This document shows positions 8,021 to 18,500 of a DNA stretch of 64,000 nucleotides, piece after piece. The first letter of the stretch is position 1. Each line of letters starts with the position of its first letter. The notes under the pieces were generated by a model. That model did not search any database and had not been told where the DNA came from. It was given only the letters and a program-made list of their open reading frames with translations. Source of the DNA: Polaromonas sp. UBA4122 (GTDB lineage Bacteria; Pseudomonadota; Gammaproteobacteria; Burkholderiales; Burkholderiaceae_C); contig DFWY01000033.1 in NCBI GenBank assembly GCA_002381615.1, positions 12,465 through 76,464 on the forward strand, written 5' to 3'. The translations under genes and the position numbers were made by a program.

Positions 8021-8824
8021 ATGGCAAATGCAGCATCCACCCTTATTGCAGACCTCAAGCCCGGCGACGGCTACGTGCAGTCATTTGCGCGCGGGCTTGA
8101 AGTGATTCGTTCTTTCAGCGCCACTGCGCCCCGGCAAACATTGACCGAAGTAGCCGGGCGCAGCGGCCTGAGCCGCGCCGGCGCCCGCCGCATCCTGCTC
8201 ACCCTGGAGGCGCTCGGCTACGTTCGCAGTGAAGGCAAGCTGTTCAGCCTGACCCCGCGCATACTGGATCTGGGTTTTGCCTACCTCTCGTCCATGCCGA
8301 TCTGGAACCTGGCTGAGCCGGTGATGGAAGCGCTGGTCGAACAGGTCAAGGAGTCGTGCTCGGCGGCGGTGCTGGACGGCACGGACATTGTGTATGTGCT
8401 GCGCGTGCCGACGCACAAAATCATGAGCATCAGCCTGGGCATGGGTTCGCGCTTGCCGGCCTACTGCACATCGATGGGCCGGATGTTGCTGTCAGCATTG
8501 CCTGAAGCAGAACTCATGCAGTGCCTGGCAGCGTCAGAACGAACGGCACGCACCAAGCACACCGTGACCGGGGTGGAGGACCTCGTGACCAGGATCGCGC
8601 AGATTCGCAAACAGGGCTGGTCGCTGGTGAATCAGGAACTGGAAGAAGGCCTGGTGTCGATGGCGGCACCGATTACCAACCGGGCCGGCGAGATGGTGGC
8701 GGCGTTAAACATCAGCGGCCAAGCCAACCGGACCAGCGCCAAAGCGATGCAAGAGGCGATGCTGCCGCAACTGCTCGCAGCAGCGCAGGCGATCTCACGC
8801 ATGTTGAGTGTGCAGCGCACCTGA
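8021..8824 (+). CDS. pcaR: IclR-family regulator of the beta-ketoadipate pathway
   Basis: This 267-residue regulator has an N-terminal winged helix-turn-helix (about residues 20-80, LTEVAGRSGLSRAGARRILL). A C-terminal ligand-binding IclR domain follows, with the YCTSMGRMLLSALP signature near residue 150. It is divergent from pcaIJF and separated from it by about 115 bp holding a palindrome. PcaR/PcaU/PobR relatives respond to aromatic-pathway intermediates such as beta-ketoadipate or protocatechuate. Symbol by context; the effector is inferred. Confidence 0.85.
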   Translation: MANAASTLIADLKPGDGYVQSFARGLEVIRSFSATAPRQTLTEVAGRSGLSRAGARRILLTLEALGYVRSEGKLFSLTPRILDLGFAYLSSMPIWNLAEPVMEALVEQVKESCSAAVLDGTDIVYVLRVPTHKIMSISLGMGSRLPAYCTSMGRMLLSALPEAELMQCLAASERTARTKHTVTGVEDLVTRIAQIRKQGWSLVNQELEEGLVSMAAPITNRAGEMVAALNISGQANRTSAKAMQEAMLPQLLAAAQAISRMLSVQRT

Positions 8825-8867
8825 CAGGTGTCGTGCGGCTGGGCTGCTTGGCGGGTCTGAATTCCGG

Positions 8868-9089
8868 TCAGGATTTACGAAAACCCATCACCAGCACAAT
8901 CGCGCCCAAGGCCACAGCACCGAGGCTCAACCACTGGGGAATGTTCACGGCTTCTTTTTCTTTCACCGTCAACTCGATGGGACCGATTTTGGCGGCGGTC
9001 CTGTCTTTGGTAAAGCTGAAACCACCAGTGAAAAAGCCGGCCAGGCCGCCAACGATCAAAATAATTCCTGCGATGCGTGCTGCGTTCAT
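8868..9089 (-). CDS. Small two-helix membrane protein (DUF3185-like)
   Basis: The 73-residue product has two transmembrane segments (about residues 4-22 and 52-70) around a short charged loop (FTKDRTAAKIGPIELTVKEK). AGGAGA lies 6 nt before the ATG at 9089, which decides the start against a longer upstream frame. It resembles DUF3185 proteins of proteobacteria, whose role is unknown. Confidence 0.75.
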   Translation of the reverse strand: MNAARIAGIILIVGGLAGFFTGGFSFTKDRTAAKIGPIELTVKEKEAVNIPQWLSLGAVALGAIVLVMGFRKS

Positions 9090-9274
9090 TGAAATCTCCT
9101 CGCCGGGCTTGTGAGTCGTTGGGTGGCCACGCCCCGGAACTATGCCACCGTGACCCGTAATATAGAGGCGCACGCCCAAACTGTCTGTAGGACGTAGCCG
9201 GGCCGTCGCGTCTATGAAGCACTGATACAACAACACGTCGGCAACGGGCGCTCGCCGCGTGATACGCTCTTGCC

Positions 9275-9709
9275 ATGTTCACGCCTTCACAAGCCGACGT
9301 ACGCCGGTTTTTCTGCTCAGTTTATGCCAAATCCCGATCCGGGCAACCGATGGAAGCTATAGAAACAATAGCAAGCCAGTGGATAGAGGAGCACCCCGAA
9401 TACCACGCGGATTTTGCCGATGCAGACGCTGCGCTTGAAAAGATGTACTCCGTGGAAGCTGGCAAAACCAACCCCTTCCTGCACCTGTCCATGCACCTGT
9501 CACTCAGCGAGCAGTGCTCCATCGACCAGCCACGCGGCATTCGCCAGGCCGTGGAGCTTTTAACCGCCAGGCGCAACTCCCTGCATGACGCGCACCACGA
9601 GGCCATGGACTGCCTGGGCCAGATGGTCTGGGAAAGCCAGCGTGCAGGCCGACCACCCGACGGCGCGGCCTATATAGAGTGCGTGCAGCGCCATGCGACC
9701 CGGGACTAA
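9275..9709 (+). CDS. DUF1841 family protein
   Basis: This 144-residue cytoplasmic protein has the DUF1841 layout: an N-terminal FTPSQADVRRFFCSVYAK segment, a central HLSMHLSLSEQ motif and a C-terminal HDAHHEAMDCLGQMVWE segment rich in histidines. The family is widespread in beta/gammaproteobacteria and functionally uncharacterised. A copy of the dispersed GCTAT repeat lies in frame within codons 28-33. Transcription ends at the bidirectional terminator shared with the cytochrome c4 gene. Confidence 0.85.
   Translation: MFTPSQADVRRFFCSVYAKSRSGQPMEAIETIASQWIEEHPEYHADFADADAALEKMYSVEAGKTNPFLHLSMHLSLSEQCSIDQPRGIRQAVELLTARRNSLHDAHHEAMDCLGQMVWESQRAGRPPDGAAYIECVQRHATRD
9356..9372 (+). repeat. GCTAT/ATAGC repeat core inside a coding sequence
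   Basis: GCTATAGAAACAATAGC matches the 17-bp core of the dispersed repeat and is read in frame as part of the DUF1841 protein. A chance match is possible because only the core, followed by AAGC, is present. Confidence 0.4.
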
Positions 9710-9740
9710 ACCTGCAGACACAAACTTGCCTTGCGCTAAT

Positions 9741-9769
9741 AAAAAAGCCGCTGAAACAGCGGCTTTTTT
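9741..9769. terminator. Bidirectional Rho-independent terminator
   Basis: AAAAAAGCCGCTG pairs perfectly with CAGCGGCTTTTTT around an AAA loop. It separates the convergent DUF1841 and cytochrome c4 genes and has A/T tracts suited to stopping both. Confidence 0.92.
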
Positions 9770-9791
9770 ATTGAGGGGGATTGTTCCGCCT

Positions 9792-10457
9792 TCAGCGGAA
9801 TTTACTCTGGGGAACCACCTTGAGTTCACCTTCGACCGACGACACATAATTGGCCAACAACTTGAGCTCGGCATTGGTGAACTGCTTGGCCATGCCACCC
9901 ATGATGGCGTTACCACGCCCGACCGTTGGGTTGTTATCGGTCTTGTACGCCTTGAGCGCCACAAACAGGTAGTCAGCATGCTGGCCGGCAATCTTGGGGT
10001 ACGTGGGGTCGATAGGTTTGCTGAAATTGGTGCCGTGGCAGGATATGCAATTGGCTTTGTTGAGCAAGGCCTGCACCTCGGCGCTGGGCTCTTTGACCGG
10101 CTTGGCGGGGAGTTCAGCACCAACCACCACGCCATGCACACTGTAATAAGCCGCCAGATCGGCGATGTCCTGGTTCGTCAGTGACCCGGCAACACCGCGC
10201 ATGGTGGGATGCTTGCGCTCGCCTTTTTTGTACGCATTGAGCGCAGACATGATGTACTTGGCACCTTGGCCAGAAATCATGGGAACCTTGTACACCTCAG
10301 GGAAAGAGGCTTGGTAGCCCTTGATGCCGTGGCAACCAATACACATGGCATTCTTGGTTCCGCCGACTTTGGCATCGCCCTTGGTCTCTTGGGCAAGGCT
10401 TGAGACCGTCACACATGAGACAGCTACAGCGAATATCGTAGTGAACAGCTTATTCAT
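9792..10457 (-). CDS. Diheme cytochrome c4
   Basis: This 221-residue periplasmic protein starts with a signal peptide (cleaved after SLA or AQE). It carries two heme-binding motifs, CIGCH near residue 39 and CISCH near 137, each followed by the KIAGQ/MISGQ and YxxxALxAYK segments that define the two-domain c4 fold. It donates electrons to terminal oxidases such as cbb3-type enzymes. It is monocistronic between a terminator and its own upstream region. Confidence 0.92.
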   Translation of the reverse strand: MNKLFTTIFAVAVSCVTVSSLAQETKGDAKVGGTKNAMCIGCHGIKGYQASFPEVYKVPMISGQGAKYIMSALNAYKKGERKHPTMRGVAGSLTNQDIADLAAYYSVHGVVVGAELPAKPVKEPSAEVQALLNKANCISCHGTNFSKPIDPTYPKIAGQHADYLFVALKAYKTDNNPTVGRGNAIMGGMAKQFTNAELKLLANYVSSVEGELKVVPQSKFR

Positions 10458-10601
10458 TTTTCGCGCACAATCAGGTGAGAATTCGTCGTATAAAAGAACG
10501 TCGGATTATATCTGCGCCTGCTGAGGCCAGGCACCAATTGCCGGCAACCCGCGCAAAGGCCCCAAATTCTCGCTCCTCGCCCCTACCTCTGACCCAAGAA
10601 C

Positions 10602-11444
10602 ATGAAATTCCAAGGCTCAAAAAACTACGTCGCCACCCCGGATCTGATGCTTGCAGTCAATGCCGCTGCCGCCCTGAAAAGGCCGCTGCTGGTCAAAGGC
10701 GAACCCGGCACCGGCAAAACCATGTTGGCCGAGGAAGTGGCGCAGGCGCTGAGTCTTCCGCTGCTGCAATGGCACATCAAGTCCACCACCAAGGCGCAGC
10801 AAGGCCTCTATGAGTATGACGCCGTGTCGCGCCTGCGCGATTCACAGTTGGGCGATGAGAAAGTCAAGGACATTCACAATTACATCGTCAAGGGTGTGCT
10901 GTGGCAGGCCTTTACGGCGGACCAGCCCGTCGCGCTGTTGATCGATGAAATCGACAAGGCCGACATCGAATTCCCGAACGACTTGCTGCGCGAAATCGAC
11001 CGCATGGAATTTTATGTGTACGAGACGCGCGAACTCGTCAAGGCCAAACACCGGCCCCTGGTGTTCATCACCTCCAACAACGAAAAAGAATTACCCGACG
11101 CGTTTCTGCGCCGCTGTTTTTTCCACTACATCAAGTTCCCCGATGCCGATACCATGAAGCAGATCGTGGCTGTGCACTTCCCCAACCTGAAAAAGGAACT
11201 GCTGGCTGCCGCCATGAAGAGCTTTTATGAGGTGCGCAACCTGCCCGGCCTCAAAAAGAAACCCTCTACCAGCGAGCTGCTCGACTGGCTCAAGCTACTG
11301 GTGGCCGAAGACATTCCGCTGGAAGCCCTGCAAAGCAGGGACGAGAAAGTGGCCGTACCACCGCTGGTCGGCGCACTGCTCAAAAACGAACAGGATGTGT
11401 CGCTGTTTGAGAAACTGGTGTTCATGCAGCGCAACAACCGTTAA
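10602..11444 (+). CDS. MoxR-family AAA+ ATPase
   Basis: The 280-residue ATPase has a Walker A motif GEPGTGKT (about residue 35), Walker B LLIDEID, sensor 1 (FITSNNEKELP) and the arginine-finger region LRRCFFHY. MoxR proteins work with a VWA-domain partner as chaperones for metal-centre or complex assembly. A CoxE-like VWA gene follows two genes downstream in the same direction, consistent with such a pair. The client is not visible here. Confidence 0.9.
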   Translation: MKFQGSKNYVATPDLMLAVNAAAALKRPLLVKGEPGTGKTMLAEEVAQALSLPLLQWHIKSTTKAQQGLYEYDAVSRLRDSQLGDEKVKDIHNYIVKGVLWQAFTADQPVALLIDEIDKADIEFPNDLLREIDRMEFYVYETRELVKAKHRPLVFITSNNEKELPDAFLRRCFFHYIKFPDADTMKQIVAVHFPNLKKELLAAAMKSFYEVRNLPGLKKKPSTSELLDWLKLLVAEDIPLEALQSRDEKVAVPPLVGALLKNEQDVSLFEKLVFMQRNNR

Positions 11445-11460
11445 TACAGGAATCGGGCGC

Positions 11461-11694
11461 ATGAATCAAAAATCGTTGTGGATAGAAGGACTGTCCGACG
11501 CCATCGGCTTTCTGGGCGGTGCACTGCTCGGTTTCTGGGTGGGGCGACTGCTGGGTCTGGACATTTCTGCGGAGGGCTATGGCCACAGCGCCTTGGGCGG
11601 CATCGTGCTGGTGGGCCTGGGCGGTGGCCTGGGCTTGCAATTGGCACGGCGCTGGCGCCGCGCGCAAGCGCAAAAACGAAACGAAGACACATGA
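11461..11694 (+). CDS. Small two-helix membrane protein
   Basis: This 77-residue product has two glycine-rich hydrophobic segments (about residues 14-33 and 43-61) and a basic C-terminal tail (ARRWRRAQAQKR). It lies 16 nt after moxR and overlaps the GNAT start by 4 nt (ATGA), so it belongs to the operon. No domain is recognised. Confidence 0.7.
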   Translation: MNQKSLWIEGLSDAIGFLGGALLGFWVGRLLGLDISAEGYGHSALGGIVLVGLGGGLGLQLARRWRRAQAQKRNEDT

Positions 11695-12287
11695 GCTTTG
11701 TAGACCCCATCATTCTTTCTGCACGAGGCGTGGAACTCGTGCCCCTCGCGCTTGACCATGAAGTGGGTCTGCGCGCCGCTGCCGCCGACGGTGAACTCTG
11801 GAAGCTCCGTATCACGTCTGTGCCTGAGCCGGAACAAACGCGGGCCTACATAGAAGCCGCACTGGCGGCACGCGAGGCTGGCCACCGTTTCGCATTTGCG
11901 GTCCGCGACCAGGCCTCCGGCACGGTTTTTGGCAGCAGCAGTTACCACGACATATTGCCTGCTATCAAGCGCGTTGAAATTGGCTACACCTGGTATGCCG
12001 CACGCTGCCAGCGCACCCACGTCAACACCACCTGCAAACTGCTGATGCTCACGCACGCGTTTGAAACCCTGGGTTGCCATGTGGTCGGCTGGCGCACCGA
12101 CAATTTCAACCATGCCTCGCAGCGCGCCATCGAGCGGCTGGGTGCCCGCAAAGACGGCGTGATTCGCGGCCATGCGCTGCGGCGCGACGGCACCATTCGC
12201 GACACCGTGATGTACAGCCTGCGCTCCGGCGAGTGGCCCGAGGTCAAGGCACAGCTCCTGTATCTCCTTGACAAGCAACGTCACTGA
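11691..12287 (+). CDS. GNAT-family N-acetyltransferase (RimJ/RimL-like)
   Basis: The 198-residue protein has the RimJ/RimL-type GNAT pattern. An N-terminal strand is followed by YIEAALAAREAGHRFAFAVR, the IGYTWY strand, a TCKLLMLTHAFETLGC helix in the acetyl-CoA region, then NHASQRAIERLGARKDG and the VMYSL end. It transfers an acetyl group from acetyl-CoA to an amine, often a protein N terminus. Start and stop overlap or closely follow its operon neighbours. Confidence 0.85.
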   Translation: MSFVDPIILSARGVELVPLALDHEVGLRAAAADGELWKLRITSVPEPEQTRAYIEAALAAREAGHRFAFAVRDQASGTVFGSSSYHDILPAIKRVEIGYTWYAARCQRTHVNTTCKLLMLTHAFETLGCHVVGWRTDNFNHASQRAIERLGARKDGVIRGHALRRDGTIRDTVMYSLRSGEWPEVKAQLLYLLDKQRH

Positions 12288-12300
12288 GGTTGACGACGCC

Positions 12301-13515
12301 ATGCTGATTGACTTCTTCTACACATTGCGCTCGGCCAAGCTTCCGGTGTCTATCAAGGAATACCTGATGCTGCTCGAAGCGCTTGAGGCCGGCGTAGTAG
12401 GTCCGAACAGCGGAAAACCTGAAGGCAACGCAGGCGCAGGCGCCTACAAAATTGACGACTTCTACTACCTGAGCCGTTGCGTGCTGGTGAAAGACGAAAA
12501 ACACTACGACAAGTTTGATCGCGCGTTTGCGGCCTACTTCAAGGGTGTGGAAGTGATCGCCGATTTCACCCAGGACGTTCCACTTGAATGGCTGCGCAAA
12601 AACCTGGAGCTGGAGCTCAGCGCTGAGGACAAGGCAAAAATAGAAAAAATGGGCTGGGACGAGCTCATGGAAACGCTTCAACGCCGTTTTGAAGAACAGA
12701 AAGAGCGCCACGAAGGCGGTAGCAAATGGATTGGCACCGGCGGCACCTCGCCCTTTGGCGCCAATGGCTTCAATCCGCAGGGCATCCGCATCGGGCAGGA
12801 AAAAAGCCGTAACAAAAGCGCTGTGAAAGTCTGGGACCAGCGCGCCTATAAAGATTACGACGACACGCAGGAGCTGGGCACGCGCAACATCAAGGTCGCG
12901 CTACGTCGCCTGCGCAAGTTTGCACGTCAGGGCAACGAAGAAGAACTCGACCTGGACGACACCATCAAATCCACCGCAGCCAATGCCGGCTGGCTGGACA
13001 TCAAGATGGTGCCGGAACGCCACAACAACGTGAAGGTACTGCTGCTGATGGATGTGGGCGGCACCATGGACGAGCACATCCACCGTGTCGAGGAAATGTT
13101 CTCAGCCGTGAAGGCGGAGTTCAAGCACCTGGAGTTTTATTACTTTCACAACTGTGTCTATGACTTCATGTGGAAGAACAACCGCCGCCGCTTCAGTGAA
13201 AAGTTTTCCACCTGGGACATCATCCGCAAGTACAACAAAGACTACAAACTTATCTTTGTGGGCGACGCGACCATGAGTCCTTACGAAATACTGCAACCCG
13301 GCGGCAGCGTGGAATACAACAACGAGGAAGCCGGTGCCGAATGGCTGGAGCGGCTGACCCATGCGTTCCCGAAGTTTGCCTGGATCAATCCGGAGCCGCA
13401 GGGTGTCTGGCAATACCGCCAGAGCATCAGCGTGATCCAGCAACTGGTGAGCCAGCGTATGTACCCATTGACCATCAGGGGACTTGAAGAGGCGATGCGG
13501 TTGCTCTCCAAGTAG
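12301..13515 (+). CDS. CoxE-like VWA domain protein
   Basis: The 404-residue protein has an N-terminal helical region (FFYTLRSAKLPVSIKEYLML), a basic linker, and a C-terminal von Willebrand A domain. The metal site appears as LLLMDVGGTMDEH (about residue 245), the DxGGT form common in CoxE-type proteins instead of DxSxS. It is the expected partner of the MoxR ATPase three genes upstream. The ATG at 12301 is preferred over an upstream in-frame alternative within the GNAT gene. Confidence 0.88.
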   Translation: MLIDFFYTLRSAKLPVSIKEYLMLLEALEAGVVGPNSGKPEGNAGAGAYKIDDFYYLSRCVLVKDEKHYDKFDRAFAAYFKGVEVIADFTQDVPLEWLRKNLELELSAEDKAKIEKMGWDELMETLQRRFEEQKERHEGGSKWIGTGGTSPFGANGFNPQGIRIGQEKSRNKSAVKVWDQRAYKDYDDTQELGTRNIKVALRRLRKFARQGNEEELDLDDTIKSTAANAGWLDIKMVPERHNNVKVLLLMDVGGTMDEHIHRVEEMFSAVKAEFKHLEFYYFHNCVYDFMWKNNRRRFSEKFSTWDIIRKYNKDYKLIFVGDATMSPYEILQPGGSVEYNNEEAGAEWLERLTHAFPKFAWINPEPQGVWQYRQSISVIQQLVSQRMYPLTIRGLEEAMRLLSK

Positions 13516-13536
13516 TGCGCAAGTAAACTTGAAGCC

Positions 13537-15537
13537 GTGACCCATCCCAGTACATGCGGCACGCGGACGGCCAGCCAGGCAGGATCAGGGAAACTTCCCC
13601 CTTCCTTCGCCCTCTTCGCCCTCCTCGTAATTTTCTTTGTGCCTACGGCCAGAGCGCAAATCGGCACGCCCGCACAGTCTGCTACTTCTTCCATTACCGC
13701 CGTTTCAACACCCCCTTCCGGTGTCACGCAAACCGCACCACCTCCTAAGCCACCCCCACAAAAAGTGGAGCCCGCCCCCATACCAGAGGGCGCCGTCGGC
13801 CCCACCAACGCCGAGCCCGAAGTCACCGCCTTTGACATTGCCGTGCGTGCCCCGCCGGTGGTACGCGAACTGCTTGAAAAGCACATTGAGCTGCAGCGCT
13901 ACCGCGCAGTAACTGATCTGGACGAGGCTGAACTGGCCCGCCTGATCGTGCTCGCCGAGCTTAATGTGCGCAACCTCGTGGGCACGCTCGGTTACTTCAG
14001 CCCCGACATCCGTATCACGCATGAGGGTGGCGTCAATCAGCGCCCGACCATTGTGGTTGCCGTTGATCCGGGTGAAGCCACGTTGATAGGCCCTGTCGCT
14101 ATCAATTTTTCGGGTGACATTGCCGAATCACCGGATCCGGATGCGCTGGCCCAGCGCGCCGAAATCCAGCGCGACTGGCGCCTGCCCACCGGTCAGCGCT
14201 TCACACAGAATGCCTGGGATGGCGCCAAAACGCAGGCGCTGCGTGGTCTGGTCGCACGCCGCTACCCGGCCGGCAAGTTGGCCGGGAGCCTAGCCGACGT
14301 GGACGCACCGGCCCGAACCGCCAGCCTGACAATTGCGCTGGATTCAGGTCCGCTGTACCGCTTGGGCAAGATGGAGGTTACGGGTGTGGAACGCTACGAC
14401 CCGGTGCTGGTGCCGCGACTGGCCCGTTTAAATGCGGGCACAGTCTACGACCAAAACCAACTGGTGGAAGCCCAGCAACGACTTGCGTCCAGCGGCTACT
14501 TTGATTCGGCTTATATTTTTGTCGACCCCGAAAGCGATCCGCTGGCCGCGCCGGTGAAGGTGCAGGTGCGCGAAGCCAAGCTGCAAAAAATCATTCTGGG
14601 CATAGGCGTGACGACCGACAGCGGGCCGCGGGCCTCCGTGGAGCATACGCACCACCGAGTACCCGGCATCGGCTGGCGCGCAGCGACCAAATTGCAGCTT
14701 GAGAAAAAGTCCCCGTTCGCTCAAACCGAGTGGACCTCCATCCCCGACGAGGGAAGCTGGCGCTGGGTCGCCCTGGGCCGCACGGAACGCCTTGATGACA
14801 ACGCACTGATCACCCAGGCCCAACGCCTGCGCTTTGGCCGAACGCAGGCCGGTGACCGCATCGACCGTAACATCTACCTGCAATACGACAGGGCGCAGGT
14901 GCATGGCGCAGGCCTGCTGGGCAACTCAGCCGTGGATACTGGTGACGGCTCGGCCTTGACAGTCAACTATGTCTGGACCGGCCGCTATTTCGACAGCCTG
15001 CCTTTTCCCGGCAAAGGCTACGGCCTCGGATTCGAGATCGGTGGCGGCTCCACGCTGGGTGACGATCGTCAGCCTTTTACGCGTGCGGTGGGCCGCTGGC
15101 TGGGCATTCAGGCGCTGCAACGCGGCCGGATTGCGATGCGCGCAGAAGCCGGTGCCGTGCTGGCAAAAGACACCGCCCGTATCCCGAGCACCCAACTGTT
15201 TCGTACCGGCGGCGACAGCACGGTGCGCGGCTATGGGTTGCGCGACATCGGCATCAAGCTGCCCAATGGCGTAATCGGGCCCGGCCACTACATGGCCGTC
15301 GGCAGCATTGAATGGCAGCGCCCCATGCTGCGCAACGGTTTGCCCAGCGAATGGGAAAACACCCTGTTTCTGGATGCGGGCGCCGTGGCCGACAAGCCGC
15401 AAGACATGCGACCGTCCATCGGTGTGGGCACCGGCGTTCGCTGGAAAAGCCCGATTGGTCCTTTGCAGATTGACCTGGCCTACGGTGTCAAGGTGAAACA
15501 GGTGCGCCTGCACGTGAGCGTGGGTTTTATCTTTTGA
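13537..15537 (+). CDS. tamA: Outer-membrane TamA (Omp85/BamA family)
   Basis: This 666-residue protein has a signal sequence (FALFALLVIFFVPTARA), a proline-rich linker, three POTRA-like repeats (about residues 95-330), and a C-terminal 16-strand Omp85 barrel. Barrel marks are GGDSTVRGYG near residue 552 (the conserved RGF/RGY loop) and an ending in aromatic F. It works with TamB in assembling outer-membrane proteins and in lipid transport. The GTG start overlaps no other gene. tamB begins 11 nt after its stop. Confidence 0.92.
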   Translation: MTHPSTCGTRTASQAGSGKLPPSFALFALLVIFFVPTARAQIGTPAQSATSSITAVSTPPSGVTQTAPPPKPPPQKVEPAPIPEGAVGPTNAEPEVTAFDIAVRAPPVVRELLEKHIELQRYRAVTDLDEAELARLIVLAELNVRNLVGTLGYFSPDIRITHEGGVNQRPTIVVAVDPGEATLIGPVAINFSGDIAESPDPDALAQRAEIQRDWRLPTGQRFTQNAWDGAKTQALRGLVARRYPAGKLAGSLADVDAPARTASLTIALDSGPLYRLGKMEVTGVERYDPVLVPRLARLNAGTVYDQNQLVEAQQRLASSGYFDSAYIFVDPESDPLAAPVKVQVREAKLQKIILGIGVTTDSGPRASVEHTHHRVPGIGWRAATKLQLEKKSPFAQTEWTSIPDEGSWRWVALGRTERLDDNALITQAQRLRFGRTQAGDRIDRNIYLQYDRAQVHGAGLLGNSAVDTGDGSALTVNYVWTGRYFDSLPFPGKGYGLGFEIGGGSTLGDDRQPFTRAVGRWLGIQALQRGRIAMRAEAGAVLAKDTARIPSTQLFRTGGDSTVRGYGLRDIGIKLPNGVIGPGHYMAVGSIEWQRPMLRNGLPSEWENTLFLDAGAVADKPQDMRPSIGVGTGVRWKSPIGPLQIDLAYGVKVKQVRLHVSVGFIF

Positions 15538-15548
15538 GGGACGTTCCG

Positions 15549-18500
15549 ATGGACCCATTGAACACCCCCAAGGATGAGACTGCTTTAGTGACTGCTGCAG
15601 TGCCTGCCAAGCCAGCGCGGCGATGGCTGAGAGTCGCTGCGCTGGCCGGCGGCAGCTTCGTTGTGCTGGCGGTGGTGGCGTTAGGTACGCTGTGGTGGTG
15701 GGCCGGTATGGACGGGTCCCTGGCCACCACACTACGCTGGATAGGGCAATCACAGCCCCTGACTGCCGAGCGCGCTACAGGCTCACTGCGTTCACGCGGG
15801 CAGATTGACCAACTGGTGTGGCAGCAGGACGGCTTGCGAATAGACGCTCGCGATGTCAGCCTGAGCTGGCAACCCTGGTCGCTGTTGCACGGCACGCTCA
15901 AGCTCAACCGCCTGAGCGCCGCCAGCGTGCAGGTGGACGACCAGCGTGCACCCGCTGCCGCGCCACCCACCGGCCCACCCGCTGCTTTGAGTCTTCCTCT
16001 GCCGATCGTGCTTGATGCGTTTTCAGTTGGGCAACTGCGGTGGACGGGGCCCACGACCCTTACAGCATTTACGGCGTCGGGCATTTCAGGGCGCTACGAA
16101 TTCAACGGTCTGCAGCATCAGCTCGATCTGCTCAGCGCGCAGGTGGCCAGTGGCCATTACAGCGGGCGCGCCGTCTTGTCTTCCCGCAGTCCGCTCATGC
16201 TGGATGCCAGCTTGTCGGGTGCCTTGGCGGCCGCCCTGCCCGACAGCAAAACCTCCGTACCGCTTGCGTTCCAGGCCACGGTACGCGGTCCGCTAAAGGA
16301 GCTGCTGGTGAACGCCGAGCTACAGATGACTGCAAAGCCGGCGGCCGGTCGTGCGCAACCCCAACAGCAACCGCATGCCAGCGCCACGGCACGCATCACA
16401 CCCTGGGCCGCGCAGCCGCTGCCGCAGGCCGATGCAAACTTCCATGATCTGGACATCGCAGGGCTGTGGCCCGATGCGCCGCAAACCCTGCTGAGCGGTA
16501 GCGCCAGCGTACGCCCCCTGGACCGCACCGCGGCGGCCCCCAGCGCTGCATGGTTGCTGCAACTGCAATTGGCCAATCACCTGCCTGGCCCCTGGGACCA
16601 GCACCGGCTCCCCCTGGAACGCCTGGAAACCCAGGGCGAGTGGCGAAATGGCGCAGGCATTGTGCGCACACTCAAGGCGCAACTGGGTGGCGGCGAACTG
16701 CTGGCCAACGGCGAGTGGACTGGCGCCCCGCCCGCCAAGCCCTCCGCAACGGACACGGCAGCACCGGCGCAAGCCTGGAAACTGCAGGCCACGCTGCAGC
16801 ACGTCAACCCGGCCCTGCTGCACACACAGCTCGCCCCCCTGCCGATCGACGGCCGGGCCGCTGTGCGCAACCAAGGCACAGCAACGGACTTTGAAGCCAG
16901 CGTGCAGGCGGCGAGCAGCGGGGGAAGCGCGCGCAGCACCGGCAACAAAGCACCGGCATCCAGAACACCTTCCAGCGAGAACACTTCCCTGGGCCAACTG
17001 CGCCTGCGCGATGCCAGTGCCACCGGCAGCTGGAACCCCCGGCAGGCGGGCGGCACCTTGGTGTTGTCAGCCCTGCGGGTGCGGACCGATGAGGCCGAAC
17101 TGAGTGGCCAGCTAGAAGTCCAGCCCGCCGCACGTGGCGGCAAAGGCAAGCTGGCGTTGACGGCACCCGGCCTGGACGCAAAGCTGCAGGGCGAGTTGCG
17201 GCAAACCAGCGGCGGCGGCACATTGAGCTTGCGCGGCCGGGATGCAGCGCAGGCCTTGCGCTGGCTGCAAAAACTGCCGGGCCTGCCCGCCACCATTCAA
17301 ACGGCTTCGGCGAGCGGCAGCGCTGAACTCCAGGCCAGCTGGCAAGGAGGCTGGCTCGATCCGGCGCTGCAGGCGCGGCTGGAGCTGCCTTCACTCGACT
17401 GGCGCACAGCGGGGCCCATTTCCGCAGCCCCGTCTCCAGCCACCGCCACCCCGGGCGTGCTGAAAATCCGCGCACTGCAAGCCTCACTCTCAGGCCGCTT
17501 GAGCCAGGCGCAATTCAGCGCACAGGGCCGCATGGAAGTGGACCAGCGCCGCTACGCCCTGCAACTGGCAGCCGTTGGCGGGCGCGTCAGGCAGGCCGCC
17601 GCGCGCAACGCAGCGCTAGGCGAATCGGCCTGGCAAGGCCTGCTCAAGCAGCTCAGCGTGAGCGTTGAGGACCCCGCCTTGGGAGCGGGAGCATGGCGGC
17701 TGGCGACGCGCGCAGCGGTGCCGCTCAAGTGGACGCCGACACGCGCTGGCGGTGCATTTGAAAGTGGTGCTGGCGAGGCCTTGTTAAGCGCGCCGTCCGC
17801 GAGCGCCTCAGCCACCGCTCCCTCACAAGCCACGCTCACCTGGCAACCTATACGCTGGCGGCCCGGTGAACTCTTCACCGCCGGCAAACTCACCGGCTTA
17901 CCCATGGCCTGGATTGAGTTGCTGGGCGGCCCGCAGATGGCCGGTGCCGGCCTTGCGGGCAACCTGGTATTTGAAGGCGAATGGGATGCCAGACTCAGCG
18001 ATACCTTGGCACTCAAAGCCAGCCTGACACGTAGCAGTGGCGACATCACGGTTCAGGCAGACACCGCACAAGGCACTTCTACCCGCGTGGCGGCCGGTGT
18101 GCGGCAAGCGCGGGTGTCGCTGGTTAGTGAAGGCGAGGCCTTGACGCTGGCTGTGCGCTGGGACAGCGAACGCGCGGGCACCGCCGACGGCCGGCTTTTG
18201 ACGCGCCTGGCGCGCGCTCCTTCAGGCACCGGACTGGGTGGCTGGCTCTGGCCGGCTGATGCGGCGCTCAATGGCCAGCTGCATGCGCAGTTGCCGCGCA
18301 TTGGGGTCTGGTCGATGCTGGCACCACCGGGCTGGCGGCTTCGCGGCTCGCTCGGGGCCGATGTGGCCATTGGCGGCACGCGTGCTGCCCCCCAGCTGAC
18401 AGGTGACCTGCAAGCCAACGACCTGGCCTTGCGCTCGATCGTCGATGGCATCGAGTTTGGCAACGGCCGCCTGCGGGCCCGGCTGGATGGCACGCGCATG

